64,000 nucleotides of DNA from CAWKGC01 sp963849005 (GTDB lineage Bacteria; Pseudomonadota; Gammaproteobacteria; Burkholderiales; Usitatibacteraceae), in assembly GCA_963849005.1 (NCBI GenBank), contig CAWKGC010000028.1, positions 1 to 64,000 of the forward strand. Reading direction: 5' to 3'. Made by a program: the position numbers and the translations under genes. The notes beneath the pieces were generated by a model that ran no database searches, was not told the origin of the DNA, and saw nothing but the letters and a program-made list of their open reading frames with translations. Within the stretch, counting starts at the first letter, position 1, and every line of letters begins with the position of its first letter. This document shows, piece after piece, positions 38,380-53,697 of this stretch.

Positions 38380-39926
38380 ATGGCGACCGAGACCGAACTC
38401 AAGCTGCGTCTGCCACCCGAAGAGGTGGCCGCATTGCGCGGCATCCCCTGCTCGCGGGAAAGCGGCCGCGCAGCCTGGCGGTCTACAACCTCTACTTCGA
38501 TACGCTGGCGCTGGAGCTTTCGCAGCACGGCATGGCGCTCACGCTCAAGGCGCATCGGCGGGCGCTGGCTGCAGACCCTGAAGGCGGGCGCGAGCGCGGG
38601 CGGCGGCCTGCACTCGCGCAGCGAATGGGAATTCGCGGTGCCCGGGCCGGTGCTCGACCTCGCGCTTTTCGCCGATACGCCGCTTGCCGCGCTCGAGGAT
38701 GCCGCCACGCTGCACACGCGGCTCAAGCCCGCCTTCACCGCCGAGTTCCGCCGGCTGGCATGGAAGCTCGAGCCGGAACCGGGGACGCAGCTCGAGCTCG
38801 CCCTCGACGTGGGCTCGGTGCGCTCCGGCACGCGAGAGGCCGCCATTTCAGAGATCGAGATCGAGGTGAAGAGCGGGCCTGCCGCAGCCGCATTCGCGCT
38901 CGCCGAACAACTGCAGGAATCGGCGCACCGTTTCCCGAGCGCCGTGAACAAGGCCGAAACCGGCTACCGGCTGTTCCTGCGCCGACAGGTCCGCCCGAGC
39001 AAGGCCCGGGCCACCGGCATCGACAAGTCGCTCGCGCCGCAGGAAGCCGCGCGGCGCATCGTCGCCTCCTGCCTCGCGCACCTGCAGGCCAACGAGACCG
39101 GCGCGCTGGCGAGCGCCGATCCCGAGTTCGTGCACCAGTTGCGCGTGGCCAACCAGGGCCGCTGCGCTCCGCGCTGCGCGTATTCCGCGATGCCGTCGAC
39201 CCCGACTTCCTCGCGCGCGTCGCGCCCGACCTGAAGTGGCTGGGCACGGCGTTGGGCCATGCGCGCGATTGGGACGTGCTCGCCACCGAGACGCTACCGC
39301 CGCTCGCCGCCGCGTTCGACGATGCGGCCGTTTCCGGGGGCATCATCAGGGAAGCGGCGAAGCACCGCCGCGCCGCGCGCGCCACGATGCGGGAAGCCCT
39401 TGCCTCGCTTCGCTTCGCGCGGCTGTCCCTGGCGCTCTCACGCTGGACCGCGCTTGCCGAAGCGGCGCCGCTGGCCGCCGGGGCGAGCGCATCGCTCATC
39501 CAGTTCGCCTCGCGCGCCGTGCGCCGCCGCCATGCGCGCCTGCTCGAGACCGGCGCGCACTTGGCCGAGCTTGCGCCCGAGCAGCGCCACCAGTTGCGCC
39601 TCGATGCCAAGCGCCTGCGCTACACCGTGGAGTTCGTGGCGCCGCTGTTCAACAGCGACCGCGTCGACGACTACCTTGGGCAGCTGGAATCGATGCAGGA
39701 AACGCTGGGCGCGGCCAACGACGCGGTGGATGCGCGGGGCATGATCGCCTCGCTTGCCGCGCCGGAGGTGTTCCGCGCCTTCGCGCGCGGCTGGTTCCTC
39801 GGCCGTGTCGGCGACAGCCTCGTGCGTTCCGGCCGCTTGTTTGTCACGCTTGGCGAAGCGCGGCGATTCTGGAAGAGGGAGCCGGCGCCGGCCGCGCCGA
39901 TCACGGATGGGGACTCCAACCTGTGA
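38380..39926 (+). CDS. CYTH-CHAD protein (inorganic triphosphatase/polyphosphate-associated), frameshifts
   Basis: About 510 residues. The N-terminal CYTH tunnel domain begins MATETELKLRL (ExExK metal/phosphate motif) and includes SEWEFAVPGPVLDLALF, TQLELALDVGSVRS and ISEIEIEVKSG. The C-terminal CHAD helical domain shows EFVHQLRVA then RLRSALRVFRDAV, DLKWLGTALGHARDWDVLA and RHQLRLDAKRLRYTVEF, with conserved His and basic residues. Frame changes fall near 38460-38560 and 39165. CYTH enzymes hydrolyse tripolyphosphate; CHAD binds polyphosphate. Confidence 0.9.
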
Positions 39927-40071
39927 GCACTCTTCTTCCGGATTCCGGCGCGCCGCCCCGTCGCGACAAAGCGCCATTCCGCTCATCCCTGGCGGCGGTT
40001 GACCGGGCTCAAGCCGGGCAGCGCCCGACGTGGCAGACTCAACTCAGGTTTCCATTCGCGTGAGGCGGGAC

Positions 40072-40424
40072 ATGCGAACAGGGGCACTGGCATCGATGAT
40101 TCCCATCGCACTAGGGGCATTCGCGCCCTGCGCCGAGGCCGCAGATCTTGAGCGCGGGCGCTCGCTTCAAGTATCGGGCTGCTCCGGTTGCCATGGCGAA
40201 AGCGTCCACGGGCGCGCCAAGCGCGTCGCCGGGTCGTTCGAGGAAATCACCGCCTGGGTAGCGCGGTGGGAGACGCGACGCTGGCCCTGAAGTGGGGCGC
40301 CGACGAGGTCGAAGACGTGAGCGCCTACCTGAATGCGACCTCCTACCGCTTCGCGTGCCCGCCGACGGTGTGCAAGGTGACTTCGATGCGACCGCCATCG
40401 GCGCGCCCTGGCGACGCCGGTTAG
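40072..40424 (+). CDS. Small exported c-type cytochrome, one frameshift
   Basis: About 117 residues. A signal peptide (MRTGALASMIPIALGAFAPC) ends about AEA. LERGRSLQVSGCSGCHGESV contains the CxxCH haem site. After an indel near 40270 the protein continues LALKWGADEVEDVSAYLNAT and YRFACPPTVC. A distal Met is not obvious in the repaired sequence. It is a soluble periplasmic electron carrier. The 145 bases before it contain nothing I recognise. Confidence 0.75.
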
Positions 40425-40493
40425 CGGCGGGGCTGCCCCTGCCGGAACGGGGCTCGGCCGGCGTAGTATGGATTGTCGACACGAGGACGGACA

Positions 40494-41284
40494 TGCCAAC
40501 CAAGGAGCACGATCAGGATGCCGTCAACGCGGAAGGGTCTATCACCGGCCGGGGGTCGAGCGCGAGTACCGTTCCGACACGCTCACCCGGGTCGAAGCGA
40601 TCATCCTGCTCAAGTACCAGGCGGCGTTCGCCGGCCGCGACGTTCTCGACATCGGGGTCGGCACCGGGCGGACTTCGATCTACCTGGCGCCGCTGGCCCG
40701 CCGCTACGAGGGCGTCGAGTATTCGCCTGTGATGGTGGAGTACCTGCGCGTCCACCAGCCGCAACTTGCAGTGCGCCTGGCCGACATGCGCGACCTGTCG
40801 GCCTTTACGGATGCGACTTTCGATTTCGTCTTCGGCACCAGCAACGTCATCGACGCGGTCGGAGAGGACGGGCGCCGGCAGACGCTGCGCGAGTTTGCGC
40901 GCGTGTTGCGGCCTGGCGGCATGCTGGTCTTCTCGTCGCACAACCGCCATTACGCGCGCGCTCTCGAGGGCCCGAGACTGGCGCCCTCGCACAGCCTGGC
41001 CAGGCTTGCCCTCAACGCCTTGAGGTTGCCCCGCCAGTGGCGCAACCACGCGCGCCTGCGCGCGCAGCGGGAGGTTCACGCCGAGCACGCCTTGCTGGAC
41101 GATCCGGGGCACGATTTACGGGTCTGCACTACTACTGTGAGCTCCCACTCCAGCGCGAACAGCTCGCCGCCGCCGGATGGAGCTCCTCGAGGTCGTTGAT
41201 GTCGACGGGCGCTCGCTGGTGCCTGGCGAGCAGTCGCCACACAGCGCTTCGCTGATGTATGTGGCGCGCAAGCCGCGCGAATGA
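40494..41284 (+). CDS. Class I SAM-dependent methyltransferase, frameshifts
   Basis: About 263 residues. Motif I is VLDIGVGTGRTSIYLAPLA, then VEYSPVMVEYL and LADMRDLSAFTDATFDFVFG, with FARVLRPGGMLVFSSHNRHY as the post-motif loop. An indel near 40545 splits the N-terminus (start MPTKEHDQDAVNAEG). Two near 41125 and 41190 lead through LHYYCELPLQREQLAAAGW to SLMYVARKPRE and the TGA at 41282. Methyltransferase_11/25 type. It is tempting to link it to arsenic or selenium methylation, but it lacks the cysteine pattern of ArsM. Substrate unknown. Confidence 0.8.
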
Positions 41285-41338
41285 TGAGGGACTTGCGCCT
41301 GGGGCCATGCGGCGCTGACCTGGGCAGCGCCGCAAATC

Positions 41339-41414
41339 TGGTGGCCTGGGACGGAATTGAACCGCCGACACAAGGATTTTCAATCCTCTGCTCTACCGAC
41401 TGAGCTACCAGGCC
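41339..41414 (-). tRNA. tRNA-Phe (anticodon GAA), CCA encoded
   Basis: A complete cloverleaf on the minus strand. Acceptor pairs 41408-41414 (GGCCTGG on the transcript) with 41343-41349. D arm GCTCAGTCGGTAGAGC, anticodon loop TTGAAAA (GAA), T loop TTCAATT. The discriminator A is at 41342 and CCA at 41339-41341. It lies 54 bases after the methyltransferase stop, in the opposite orientation. Confidence 0.97.
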
Positions 41415-41550
41415 GTTTTCGCGACGGTTCACGCCGGAAAGCCTGAAATTATAGCGTTTACCGCCTTCCTAAGCCACTCCCCCGGCCTGCCGTGATTGAC
41501 TCGCGTCGTGGCCGCCGGGCCCGATGCCCGGCATGATGGGACGCTTGGGC

Positions 41551-42585
41551 ATGAAAAAACTCCTCCCCAGCCTCGGCGGCCTCGCGGTGTGCATCGCCGG
41601 CGGCGCACTGTGCGCATGGCTGAAGACCCCGCTGCCGTGGATGATCGGGCCGCTTGGCGCAATGGCCATCGTCCAGTTCAGCGGCGGCAACCTCGAGGCG
41701 CCGCGCTTCGGCCGCGAGCTCGGCCAGCTGCTCATCGCCGTCACGCTCGGCCTGTATTTCACCCCGACGGTCTTTCGCGAGGTCATCGGGCACTGGCCGG
41801 TGATGCTGGCCGCCGCGATCGCCTCGATCGGCATCGGCTTTGCCAGCGGCAGCTTCCTGCAACGCGCGGCGGGCGTGGACCGCGCCACCGCGTTCTTCGG
41901 CAGCGTGCCCGGGGGAGCGGCGGAAATGGCGATATTGGGCGAGCGCTTCGGCGCGCTCACCGACCGCGTCGCGCTCGCGCATTCGATCCGCATCCTGATG
42001 GTCGTGACCATCGTGCCCGTGGCGATCACCGCCGCGGGATTTTCCGGCAGCCAGGACTACCGCCCGGTCACCGTGCCTTTCGATGCCGGCAAGCTCGCGC
42101 TCCTGTTCGCCGGGGTCGCCGGCGTGGGCGCGGTGGCGCGGCGATTCGGCGTGCCCAACGCCTACATGATCGGGCCGCTGCTCGCGACGATCGCGATCAC
42201 CGCGCTGGGGGTCGAAACCTCGTCGGTGCCCACGCCAATGTCGAACGCCGGGCAGGTGCTGCTCGCCTGCGCGCTCGGTTCCCGCTTCCAGCAAAGCTTC
42301 GTCAGGCACGCGCCGCGCTTCGTCGCCGCGCTCATTCCCTCGGTGCTGCTCACGATCGCGCTCGCGGGCCTGCTCGCGCTGCTGCTGTCGTGGGTGAGCG
42401 GCGTTTACATCGGCACGATGCTGCTGGCCTGCTCACCGGGGGGCATCGCGGAAATGTCGATCACCGCCAAGGTGCTCAAGATCGGCGTGCCGCTGGTAAC
42501 CGCCGCGCACGTCACGCGTTTCGTGATCGTGGTGCTGCTCACCGTGCCGATGTACCGCTTGGTCGCGAAGGAGCGCGGCGGCTAG
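41551..42585 (+). CDS. AbrB-family membrane protein (TIGR03082 repeat)
   Basis: 344 residues with two copies of the AbrB membrane repeat: LKTPLPWMIGPLGAMAI in the first and FGVPNAYMIGPLLATIAITA in the second. Other typical stretches are FGSVPGGAAEMAILGERFG and CSPGGIAEMSITAKVLKIG. About ten helices. These proteins were once labelled ammonia monooxygenases; no activity is established and regulation of gene expression is only a suggestion. An ATG at 41524 is the alternative start. It converges with the next gene (4-base overlap). Confidence 0.87.
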   Translation: MKKLLPSLGGLAVCIAGGALCAWLKTPLPWMIGPLGAMAIVQFSGGNLEAPRFGRELGQLLIAVTLGLYFTPTVFREVIGHWPVMLAAAIASIGIGFASGSFLQRAAGVDRATAFFGSVPGGAAEMAILGERFGALTDRVALAHSIRILMVVTIVPVAITAAGFSGSQDYRPVTVPFDAGKLALLFAGVAGVGAVARRFGVPNAYMIGPLLATIAITALGVETSSVPTPMSNAGQVLLACALGSRFQQSFVRHAPRFVAALIPSVLLTIALAGLLALLLSWVSGVYIGTMLLACSPGGIAEMSITAKVLKIGVPLVTAAHVTRFVIVVLLTVPMYRLVAKERGG

Positions 42586-43067
42586 TAGCGGCCGTGCTGC
42601 TTGTAGATGTAGTTGGTGAGCTCGGCCGCCTGCATGCTGAGCCGCCGCTGGATCGTGTGCACCACGCGCATGATGGCGCGCATGACGTGGTAGACGATGC
42701 GCGGGTCGGTGTCCAGCAGCGATTCCAGCCGCGTCCTTTCGAGCGAGTAGATGCTCGTGTCGCCCAGGGCGCGCAGCGCCGAATAGTGCGGCGTCCCGTC
42801 GATGAAGGACAACTCGCCCGCCAGGTCGCCCACGGTGATCACGTGCAGGTTCTGCCACTCGCCGGACGCGGGGTCGCGCCGCGACACGCCGAGCGCGCCG
42901 CTTATGACGCCATGCAGCCGGCTGTCGGACTGGCCTTCGGCACAGACGATCTCGCCGTCCTTCAGGTCGCGCAGCTCGATCAGGCCGGCGAGCACCTCGC
43001 ACTCGGCATTGGACAGGTCTTTCGACAGGGCGGATCTTTTCAGGATTTCGAATGCGGGGGTGGCCAT
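42582..43067 (-). CDS. Cyclic-nucleotide-binding (cNMP) domain protein without DNA-binding domain
   Basis: 161 residues, intact, with a GGAG ribosome site. A single cNMP beta-roll: LRDLKDGEIVCAEGQSDSRL, VISGALGVSRR, TVGDLAGELSFIDGTPHYSA (the phosphate-binding-cassette position GELSFIDGTPHYS) and a C-terminal helix MRVVHTIQRRLSMQAAELTN. It has no helix-turn-helix, so it is a stand-alone sensor or protein partner rather than a Crp/Fnr regulator. Confidence 0.87.
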   Translation of the reverse strand: MATPAFEILKRSALSKDLSNAECEVLAGLIELRDLKDGEIVCAEGQSDSRLHGVISGALGVSRRDPASGEWQNLHVITVGDLAGELSFIDGTPHYSALRALGDTSIYSLERTRLESLLDTDPRIVYHVMRAIMRVVHTIQRRLSMQAAELTNYIYKQHGRY

Positions 43068-43165
43068 GATCGTCTCCTTCGGATCGCGGGCGATGAATCG
43101 ATGTTAGCGAAGATGCCGCGCTCCGGTTTGCTTTCGCGCAAACCCGGTGGAAAGCGGCTTCCAAC

Positions 43166-44544
43166 CTAGAACAGGCCGAGGACCCAGCCCGGGAACAAGG
43201 CCAGCAGGACCACCGGGACAAGGCACAGGACGCTGCGGCCGGCAACGCGGCGCGGCGCGGTCCGCGCCCGCCACGGCTTCCTGCGGGCTCATGAACATGA
43301 ACTGGATCACGCGCAGGTAGAAGTAGATCCCGAGGTAGCTGCCGACGAGGCCGAGTACGGCGTAGGTGGTGTAGCCCGCCGCGATCACGTTCTTGAAGAT
43401 GAGGAACTTGGCGATGAAGCCCGGGAACGGCGGGATGCCGGCGAGCGAGAGCATGGCCATGCCGATCGAGCGCGGCTAGGGCTCGCGGTGCCAGAGGCCC
43501 TTGAGGTTGTCCAGCCGGTCGCGCGTCGCATCGTCGCCGGGAGGGATCGCCGAGAAGGCGAGCAGGTTCATCAGGCCGTAGGCGAGCAAATAGAACACCA
43601 CCGCCTGGAAGCGGCCGGGGCCGTCGCCGAGGAAGGCGTAGAAGAGGTAACCGGCGTGCGCGATCGACGAGTACGCGATCATGCGGCGGAAGCTCACCTG
43701 CTTCATCGCGGTGAGGTTGCCCCACACGATCGAGATGAGCGGCAGGATCGCGATCAGCGCGGCGGCCTGCCACGGCACAGCGGCCGTGGAAAAGAGCCGC
43801 GCGGCGGCGAGCAGCGCGCCCGCCTTGACGCGGTGGACATGTAGGCAGTCACCGGAATGCTCGCGCCCTCGTAGGCGTCGGGCGCCCAGGCATGGAACGG
43901 CACGATCGCCGCCTTGAGGAAGAAGGCGATCGTCACCAGCGCGACGCCCATCACCGCCATGGTGTCGTGCGAACCCAATGCCCGCGTGAAGGACGTGAGC
44001 GCCATCGTGCCGCTCGCGCCGAACAGCAGCGAGATGCCCATGAGAAGGGTGGCGCTTGCCGCCCCGCCGAGGACCAGGTACTTGAGCGCCGCTTCCACGC
44101 TTTCGGGACGCGTGAAGGCGATGAGGACCAGCACGTACACGGGCAGCGACATCAGCTCCAGCCCGAGGAAGAGCGTGAGGAAACTGTCGGAGGAGAGCAG
44201 CAGGCAGAAACCGTAGAGCGAGGACAGCAACAGGATGTAGAAGCGGTCGTCGGTGCGAAGTCGTCGCGCGACATCATCAGCACCGGGATGGAAAGCGCCA
44301 GCACGATCGATTTGGCGGCCGTGATCGCCGGATCACCGCGAACTGCCCCGGGAAGGGCGCGGCCGCGGCGCCCGGCAGAGTGCAGCCAGGCCGCGGCGGC
44401 GGCAGCGAGCGCGACGGCGACGAGCGAAAGCGCGCGCACCCCGCGCCGTCGCTCGGAGACGAGTGCCATCACGACCAGCGCGACGATCCCGGCGAGCAGG
44501 ATGTGCTCGGGAAGCATCGCGGTGACCAGCAGTTGCCAGTTCAT
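43166..44544 (-). CDS. nuoN: NADH-quinone oxidoreductase subunit N, frameshifts
   Basis: The antiporter-like membrane subunit, last gene of the nuo operon. MNWQLLVTAMLPEHILLAGI starts at 44544. Intact parts include FLLSSDSFLTLFLGLELMSL (with the conserved Glu), LKYLVLGGAASATLLMGISL, MKQVSFRRMIAYSSIAHAGY and LSLAGIPPFPGFIAKF. The end is GWVLGLF after an indel. Frame changes lie near 44390, 44330, 44260, 43830, 43480 and 43250. It overlaps nuoM as ATGA. Confidence 0.93.
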
Positions 44545-46072
44545 GGCGCGCTCCCGGGCAGGCGCGGCGTCGTGACCAGCTCACGGTACTGCTGGGCGGC
44601 AAGCTCGGTCTTCTGCATCGGGCCGTCGGGGAAGATGCCGAGGGCGAACACCGCCACCACGATCGCGGCGAGGATCAGGCGCTCGCGCGTGTCGAGGTCG
44701 GCGAGCGGCATGTGCGGCGCCTTGGCCGGGCCGAACAGGAACCGCTGGGCGAAGCGCAGCATGTACAGCGCGCCCAGCACCACGCCGCACACGGCGGTCA
44801 CCGCCATCCACATCGGGAACGACGAACCCAGCTGGTATTGCGTCCACGCCGACTTGAAGGCGCCGAGCAGCACGAGGAATTCCCCGGTGAAGCCGCTGGT
44901 GGTCGGCAGCCCGATCGAGGCGAGCGTGAGGATCATGAAGAACACCGAGTACACCGGCAGCAGTTTCGCGATTCCGCCGTACGCGGCGAGCTCGCGCGTG
45001 TGGCAGCGCTCGTAGATCATGCCGACCATGAGGAACAGCCCGCGCCGCGATGAGGCCGTGGCTCACCATCTGGATCACCGCGCCCTGGATGCCGAGGATG
45101 TCAAGGCTCGCCAGCCCGAGCATCACGTAGCCGAGGTGGCTGATCGACGAGTAGGCGATGATCTTCTTGATGTCGTCCTGCACCAGCGCCAGGCAGGCGC
45201 CGTAGACGATGCTCACCACGGCGAGCGCCTGGATCAGCGGCGTGATCTCGCGCGTGGCATCGGGGAAGAGCGGGAAGCCGAGCTTCATGAAGCCGTACGT
45301 CCCCATCTTCAGCAGCACCCCGGCGAGTATCACCGAGCCCGCGGTCGGCGCCTCGACGTGCGCATCCGGCAGCCAGGTGTGCAGCGGCACCATCGGCACC
45401 TTGATCGCGAACGACAGCCCGAAGGCCGAGAGCAGCACCAGCTGCGTCGATAGCGGCAGCCGCGCGCCGTAGAGGTCGGCGAAGGCGAACGAGGTGATGC
45501 CGGTCGTCGCCTGCAGCGAGAGCACGAGGTAGATCAGCGCGGCGAGCATCAGGATGCTGCCGAACGCCGTATAGAGGAAGAACTTGAGGGTCGCGTAGAT
45601 GCGCCGCTCGCCGCCCCAGATGCCGATCAGGAGGAACATCGGGATCAGCATCGTTTCCCAGAAGAGATAGAACAGGAACAGGTCCTGCGCGACGAAGGCG
45701 CCGAGCATCGCGAACTGGATCAGGAACACCATCGAATAGAACAGCTTCACGTCCTTCTTGATCGCGGTGAAGGCGCCGGCGACCACGAGCGGCCCCAGGA
45801 AAGCGGTGAGCGCCACCAGCAGGATGTTGTAGCCGTCGAGCCCGATCTGGTAGTACACGCCCCAGGCCGGGATCCACGCGGCCATGGTCTCGAACTGCAG
45901 GCCCGCGACGGTGGCGTCGAAGCGCTGGTACAGCCAGGCCGTGAGGACGAACTGCACGACCATGACCCAGAGCGAGACCTGGCGCACCATGCCCTCCTGC
46001 TTCGCCGGCGTGGCCGCGAGCAGCGCGATGCCGGCGAGCGGCAGGTACAGCACGATGTTGAGGATGGCCTGC

Positions 46073-46080
<8 letters not shown>
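44541..46080 (-). CDS. nuoM: NADH-quinone oxidoreductase subunit M, one frameshift
   Basis: About 512 residues, proton-translocating antiporter-like subunit. It begins MPEQAILNIVLYLPLAGIAL at 46080. FLFYLFWETMLIPMFLLIG has the conserved Glu, VPMVPLHTWLPDAHVEAPTA is the signature, and IKKIIAYSSISHLGYVMLGL the second. A frame change near 45045 within HGLIAA/GLFLMVGMIYER separates the last third, which ends TTPRLPGSAP. It overlaps nuoL by 8 bases and nuoN by 4. Confidence 0.95.
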
Positions 46081-47952
<1,872 letters not shown>

Positions 47953-47955
47953 GGC

Positions 47956-48260
47956 CTAGCCTTTCATGTCCGAGAAGGCCTCGGCGTCGAGCGTGCGCTT
48001 GCTGCCGCACCAGCAGCAGCACGATCGGGATCGCGATGCCGATCTCGGCCGCGGCGACGACGAAGACCAGGAACACCAGCACGGCGCCCGCCGCCGCGCC
48101 CGTCTGCTCGGCGAAGGTGACGAGGCTCAGGACCACGCCGTTCAGCATCAATTCCATGCACATCAGCATCACCAGCAGGTTCCGGCGGATGATCACGCCG
48201 ATGAGGCCCAGGCGCGAAGAGCGCGGCGCTGAGCGCGACCAGGAGGTGGACCCTATCCAT
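47956..48260 (-). CDS. nuoK: NADH-quinone oxidoreductase subunit K, frameshifts
   Basis: The normal 101-residue subunit after repair: MDRVHLLVALSAALFA, then GVIIRRNLLVMLMCMELMLN (with the key membrane Glu), VVLSLVTFAEQTGAAAGAVL and AAAEIGIAIPIVLLLVR, ending DMKG. Indels fall near 48215 and 48005. The ATG at 48260 lies inside the end of nuoJ. Confidence 0.93.
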
Positions 48261-48785
48261 GCGTTCCTCCTCGATCCCTTGATCACGGCCAGCGCCGCGA
48301 CCGCGGCGGCGAGCAGCAGCACGGAAGTGAGCTCGAAGTGCAGCCAGTATTCGTTGAGGAAGGCCTCGGCGAACTGCTGCAGGCCGAAGCCGGAGCGGCC
48401 CGCGGGGTCCGACGACGACGGCGCGCCGTACCAGACGCCGATCGCAAGCAGCTCGAGGAACAGCAGCCCCGCGGCCAGGCCCGGCGCAGAGCATCCCCGA
48501 GAAGCGGTGCTTGAAGCGACGGGTCGCGCACGTCGAGCAGCATGATCACGTAGACCATGAACACCATCACCGCGCCGACGTAGATCAGCACCTGGAAGGC
48601 GGCGATGAAGTGCACGCCGAGCAGGCCGTAGATGCCGCCGAGGCAGCACCATGGTCGAGATGAGCGCGATGGCCACCTGCATCGGGTGGCGCAGCACCAG
48701 CATCGAGCACGCCGCCCGCGAGCGCGCCGGCGCCGAACGCGATGAGGAGCAGCGTGTCGAGGTTGTCGAGCACGCCGGTGATCAT
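48253..48785 (-). CDS. nuoJ: NADH-quinone oxidoreductase subunit J, frameshifts
   Basis: About 177 residues. MITGVLDNLDTLLLIAFGAG starts at 48785 and overlaps the nuoI end. After indels near 48708 and 48645 comes LRHPMQVAIALISTMVL, then IAAFQVLIYVGAVMVFMVYV with the pi-bulge helix of NuoJ. FGLQQFAEAFLNEYWLHFEL follows the indel near 48490. The end DRGGTHG is reached after a last shift near 48275. Confidence 0.9.
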
Positions 48786-49360
48786 CGCGGGCCTCGCCTT
48801 GCCGGCGCGCGGCGGGTAAGGCTTGGCGACGTCCGAGCGCGGGCTCCAGGTCAGCAGCTCGTCCTTGCCGATCCACATCGCGTGGCGGTCGCCCGAGGGC
48901 AGGTTCGGCACTTCCTTCAGCATGCGGATCGCGTCCTCGGGGCAGGCCTCGACGCACAGCCCGCAGAAGATGCAGCGCGAGTAGTCGATCTCGAAGCGCG
49001 GCGGGGTACTTCGGGTGCGCCGCGTCCTCCGGGTCGAAGGCCGCCTCGATCTCGATCACCTGCGCCGGGCACACGGTCGCGCACATGTTGCAGGCGACGC
49101 ATTGCGGGCTGCCGTCGGGGCGCTGGGTGAGGATGTGCTTGCCGCGGTTGGCCGGGCGCGTAGTCGGCGCGGGTCTCTTCCGGGTAGTACGTCGTGATCG
49201 CGCCCTTCCTGCCCGGTCATCCACTTGCACATGTTGCGCGAGGAAGACGCGGCTGGTGATGTACAGAGCCGCGCACGACCTCGGGCAGGTAGGCGCGCTC
49301 CCACAGGCCCATCGCGGGCTCGTTCCAGTACTTCTTGCGCACGTAGGGCTTGCCGTTCAT
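48782..49360 (-). CDS. nuoI: NADH-quinone oxidoreductase subunit I (2x[4Fe-4S]), frameshifts
   Basis: About 193 residues. Starts MNGKPYVRKKYWNEPAMGLW. The two ferredoxin motifs are CVACNMCATVCPAQ and, after an indel near 49005, CIFCGLCVEACPEDA. They bind clusters N6a and N6b in the connecting arm. The end is near PPRAGKARP. In the sequence as given, this last part reads on in frame into nuoJ, so another small indel is likely there. Indels also lie near 49265, 49210 and 49160. Confidence 0.92.
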
Positions 49361-50501
49361 TGCAGGGCCCATGCGGCGACGGCCGTGACGACGAGGTTGG
49401 CGAGCGCCAGCGGGAACATGAACTTCCAGGCGAACATCAGCACCTGGTCGTAGCGGAAGCGCGGCAGCGTCCAGCGGATGAGGATCTGGAAGCTCGACAT
49501 CACCAGGACCTTCACGAGGAACACCGCGAGCTGCGTCAGCGACCACGAGCCAGTGCGGCATCGCCAGCGCGTGGCCTCCGGGGAACACGAAGCCGGCGTC
49601 GGTCAGGAACGGCAGGTTGTAGCCGCCGAGGAAGAGCGTGGTGAAGAGCGCGGCGATGATCGCGATCTCGATGAACTCCGCGAACATGAAGAGCCCCATC
49701 TTCATCGCGCTGTATTCGGTGTAGAAGCCGGCGATGAGCTCCGACTCGGCCTCGGGCAGGTCGAAGGGGATGCGCTTGTTCTCGGCCACGGCCGCCACGA
49801 GGAAGAGCACGGCCGCGAACGGCTGGTAGAAGATGCCCCACGCCGGCAGGAACCCGAACAGCACGCCCGACTGGTGCCTGCACGATGGCGCCGAGGTCGA
49901 CGGTGCCGTAGATGAGCACCAGGCCCAGCACGGTGAGGCCCATGACGAGCTCGTAGGAGATCATCTGCGAGCCGGCGCGCAGCGCGCCCAGCATCGAGAA
50001 CTTGTTCGAAGACGCCCAGCCGGCGAGCATGCTGCCCATCACCGACATGCCGCCGAAGGCGAACACGATCAGCAGCCCCGCGTCCAGCCGCGCGATCTGC
50101 ATCGGGTAGACGCGGTCGCCGAACCATTGCGACGCGGCGGGGAACGCCTGCAGCAGGTTGCCCGGGATGAGCGCGCCGCCGAACGGGACCACGGCGAACA
50201 CCAGCAGCACCGGCGCGAACGCCACCCACGGCGCCACCGCGTAGGCGTAGGCATCGTAGGTCTTCGGCTTCCAGTCTTCCTTCAGCAGCATCTTCAGGCC
50301 GTCGGCCATGCCGTGGAAGAGCCCCAGCCAGATCGAGCTTCACCTGCGTGAAGGGGATGCGGATGTAGGCGCGGTTGGCGCCGATGCGGTCCGACATCAC
50401 CGCGGCCTGCTTGCGTTCCACCCAGGTGAGCACCGTGCCGAAGGTCATCAGCACGCCCATCGCGTAGCTGATGAAGACGACGTAGATGACGAGGTCCTGG
50501 A

Positions 50502-50505
<4 letters not shown>
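49357..50505 (-). CDS. nuoH: NADH-quinone oxidoreductase subunit H, frameshifts
   Basis: The quinone-site membrane subunit, about 382 residues. The GTG at 50505 overlaps the nuoG stop (GTGA). MIQDLVIYVVFISYAMGVLM, TWVERKQAAVMSDRIGANRA (quinone-chamber loop), MADGLKMLLKEDWKPKTYDA, FALGGM-type FAFGGMSVMGSMLAGWASSN, and RIPFDLPEAESELIAGFYTE with its conserved acids. It ends LVVTAVAAWALQ. Indels fall near 50335, 49878 and 49545. Confidence 0.94.
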
Positions 50506-53232
<2,727 letters not shown>

Positions 53233-53233
<1 letters not shown>

Positions 53234-53697
53234 TACTTCAGCTCCTCGATCAAGCTATCCAGCTTTTCCGCGCTCATGCTCTCGCGATACGTGTCGTTGA
53301 CCATCACCACGGGCGCCGTGCCGCAGGAGCCCAGGCACTCGACCGTGGAAAGCGTGAAGCGGCCGTCGGCGGTGGTCTCCCCGGTGCGGATGCCGAGCCT
53401 GCGCTCGAGGTGCGCGATGACGCCCTCGGCGCCGCGCATCGAGCAGGTGACGTTGCGGCAGGCCTGCAGGTGCCAGCGCCCGACCGGCTTCCTGCGGAAC
53501 TGCGTGTAGTAGGAGAGCACCGATTCCACCTGCATGCGCGGCACGCCGAGCCAGGCGACCAGCGCCTCGATGTCTTCGTCGGCGATGAAGCCGCGGTCTT
53601 CCTGGATGCGGCGCAGGCAGGGCAGCACGAGGGACGACTCGAAGCCCGCCGGGTAGCGCTTCTTCCACGATTCGAATTCGGCGATCAAATGCTTCAC
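53233..53697 (-). CDS. nuoE: NADH-quinone oxidoreductase subunit E (2Fe-2S)
   Basis: 154 residues from a GTG at 53697 that overlaps the nuoD stop. VLPCLRRIQEDRGFIADED opens the thioredoxin-like fold. Cluster N1a ligands are in HLQACRNVTCSMRGAEGV and TVECLGSCGTAPVVMVND. It sits beside NuoF in the NADH dehydrogenase tip. Confidence 0.96.

Noticed and set aside
40494..41284. Arsenite methyltransferase (ArsM) completing the ArsS pathway
   Set aside because: The fold is a general class I methyltransferase and I see no conserved arsenic-binding cysteines.
41339..41414. Small reading frames across the tRNA-Phe gene
   Set aside because: The region folds as a complete tRNA; such frames are a known annotation artefact.
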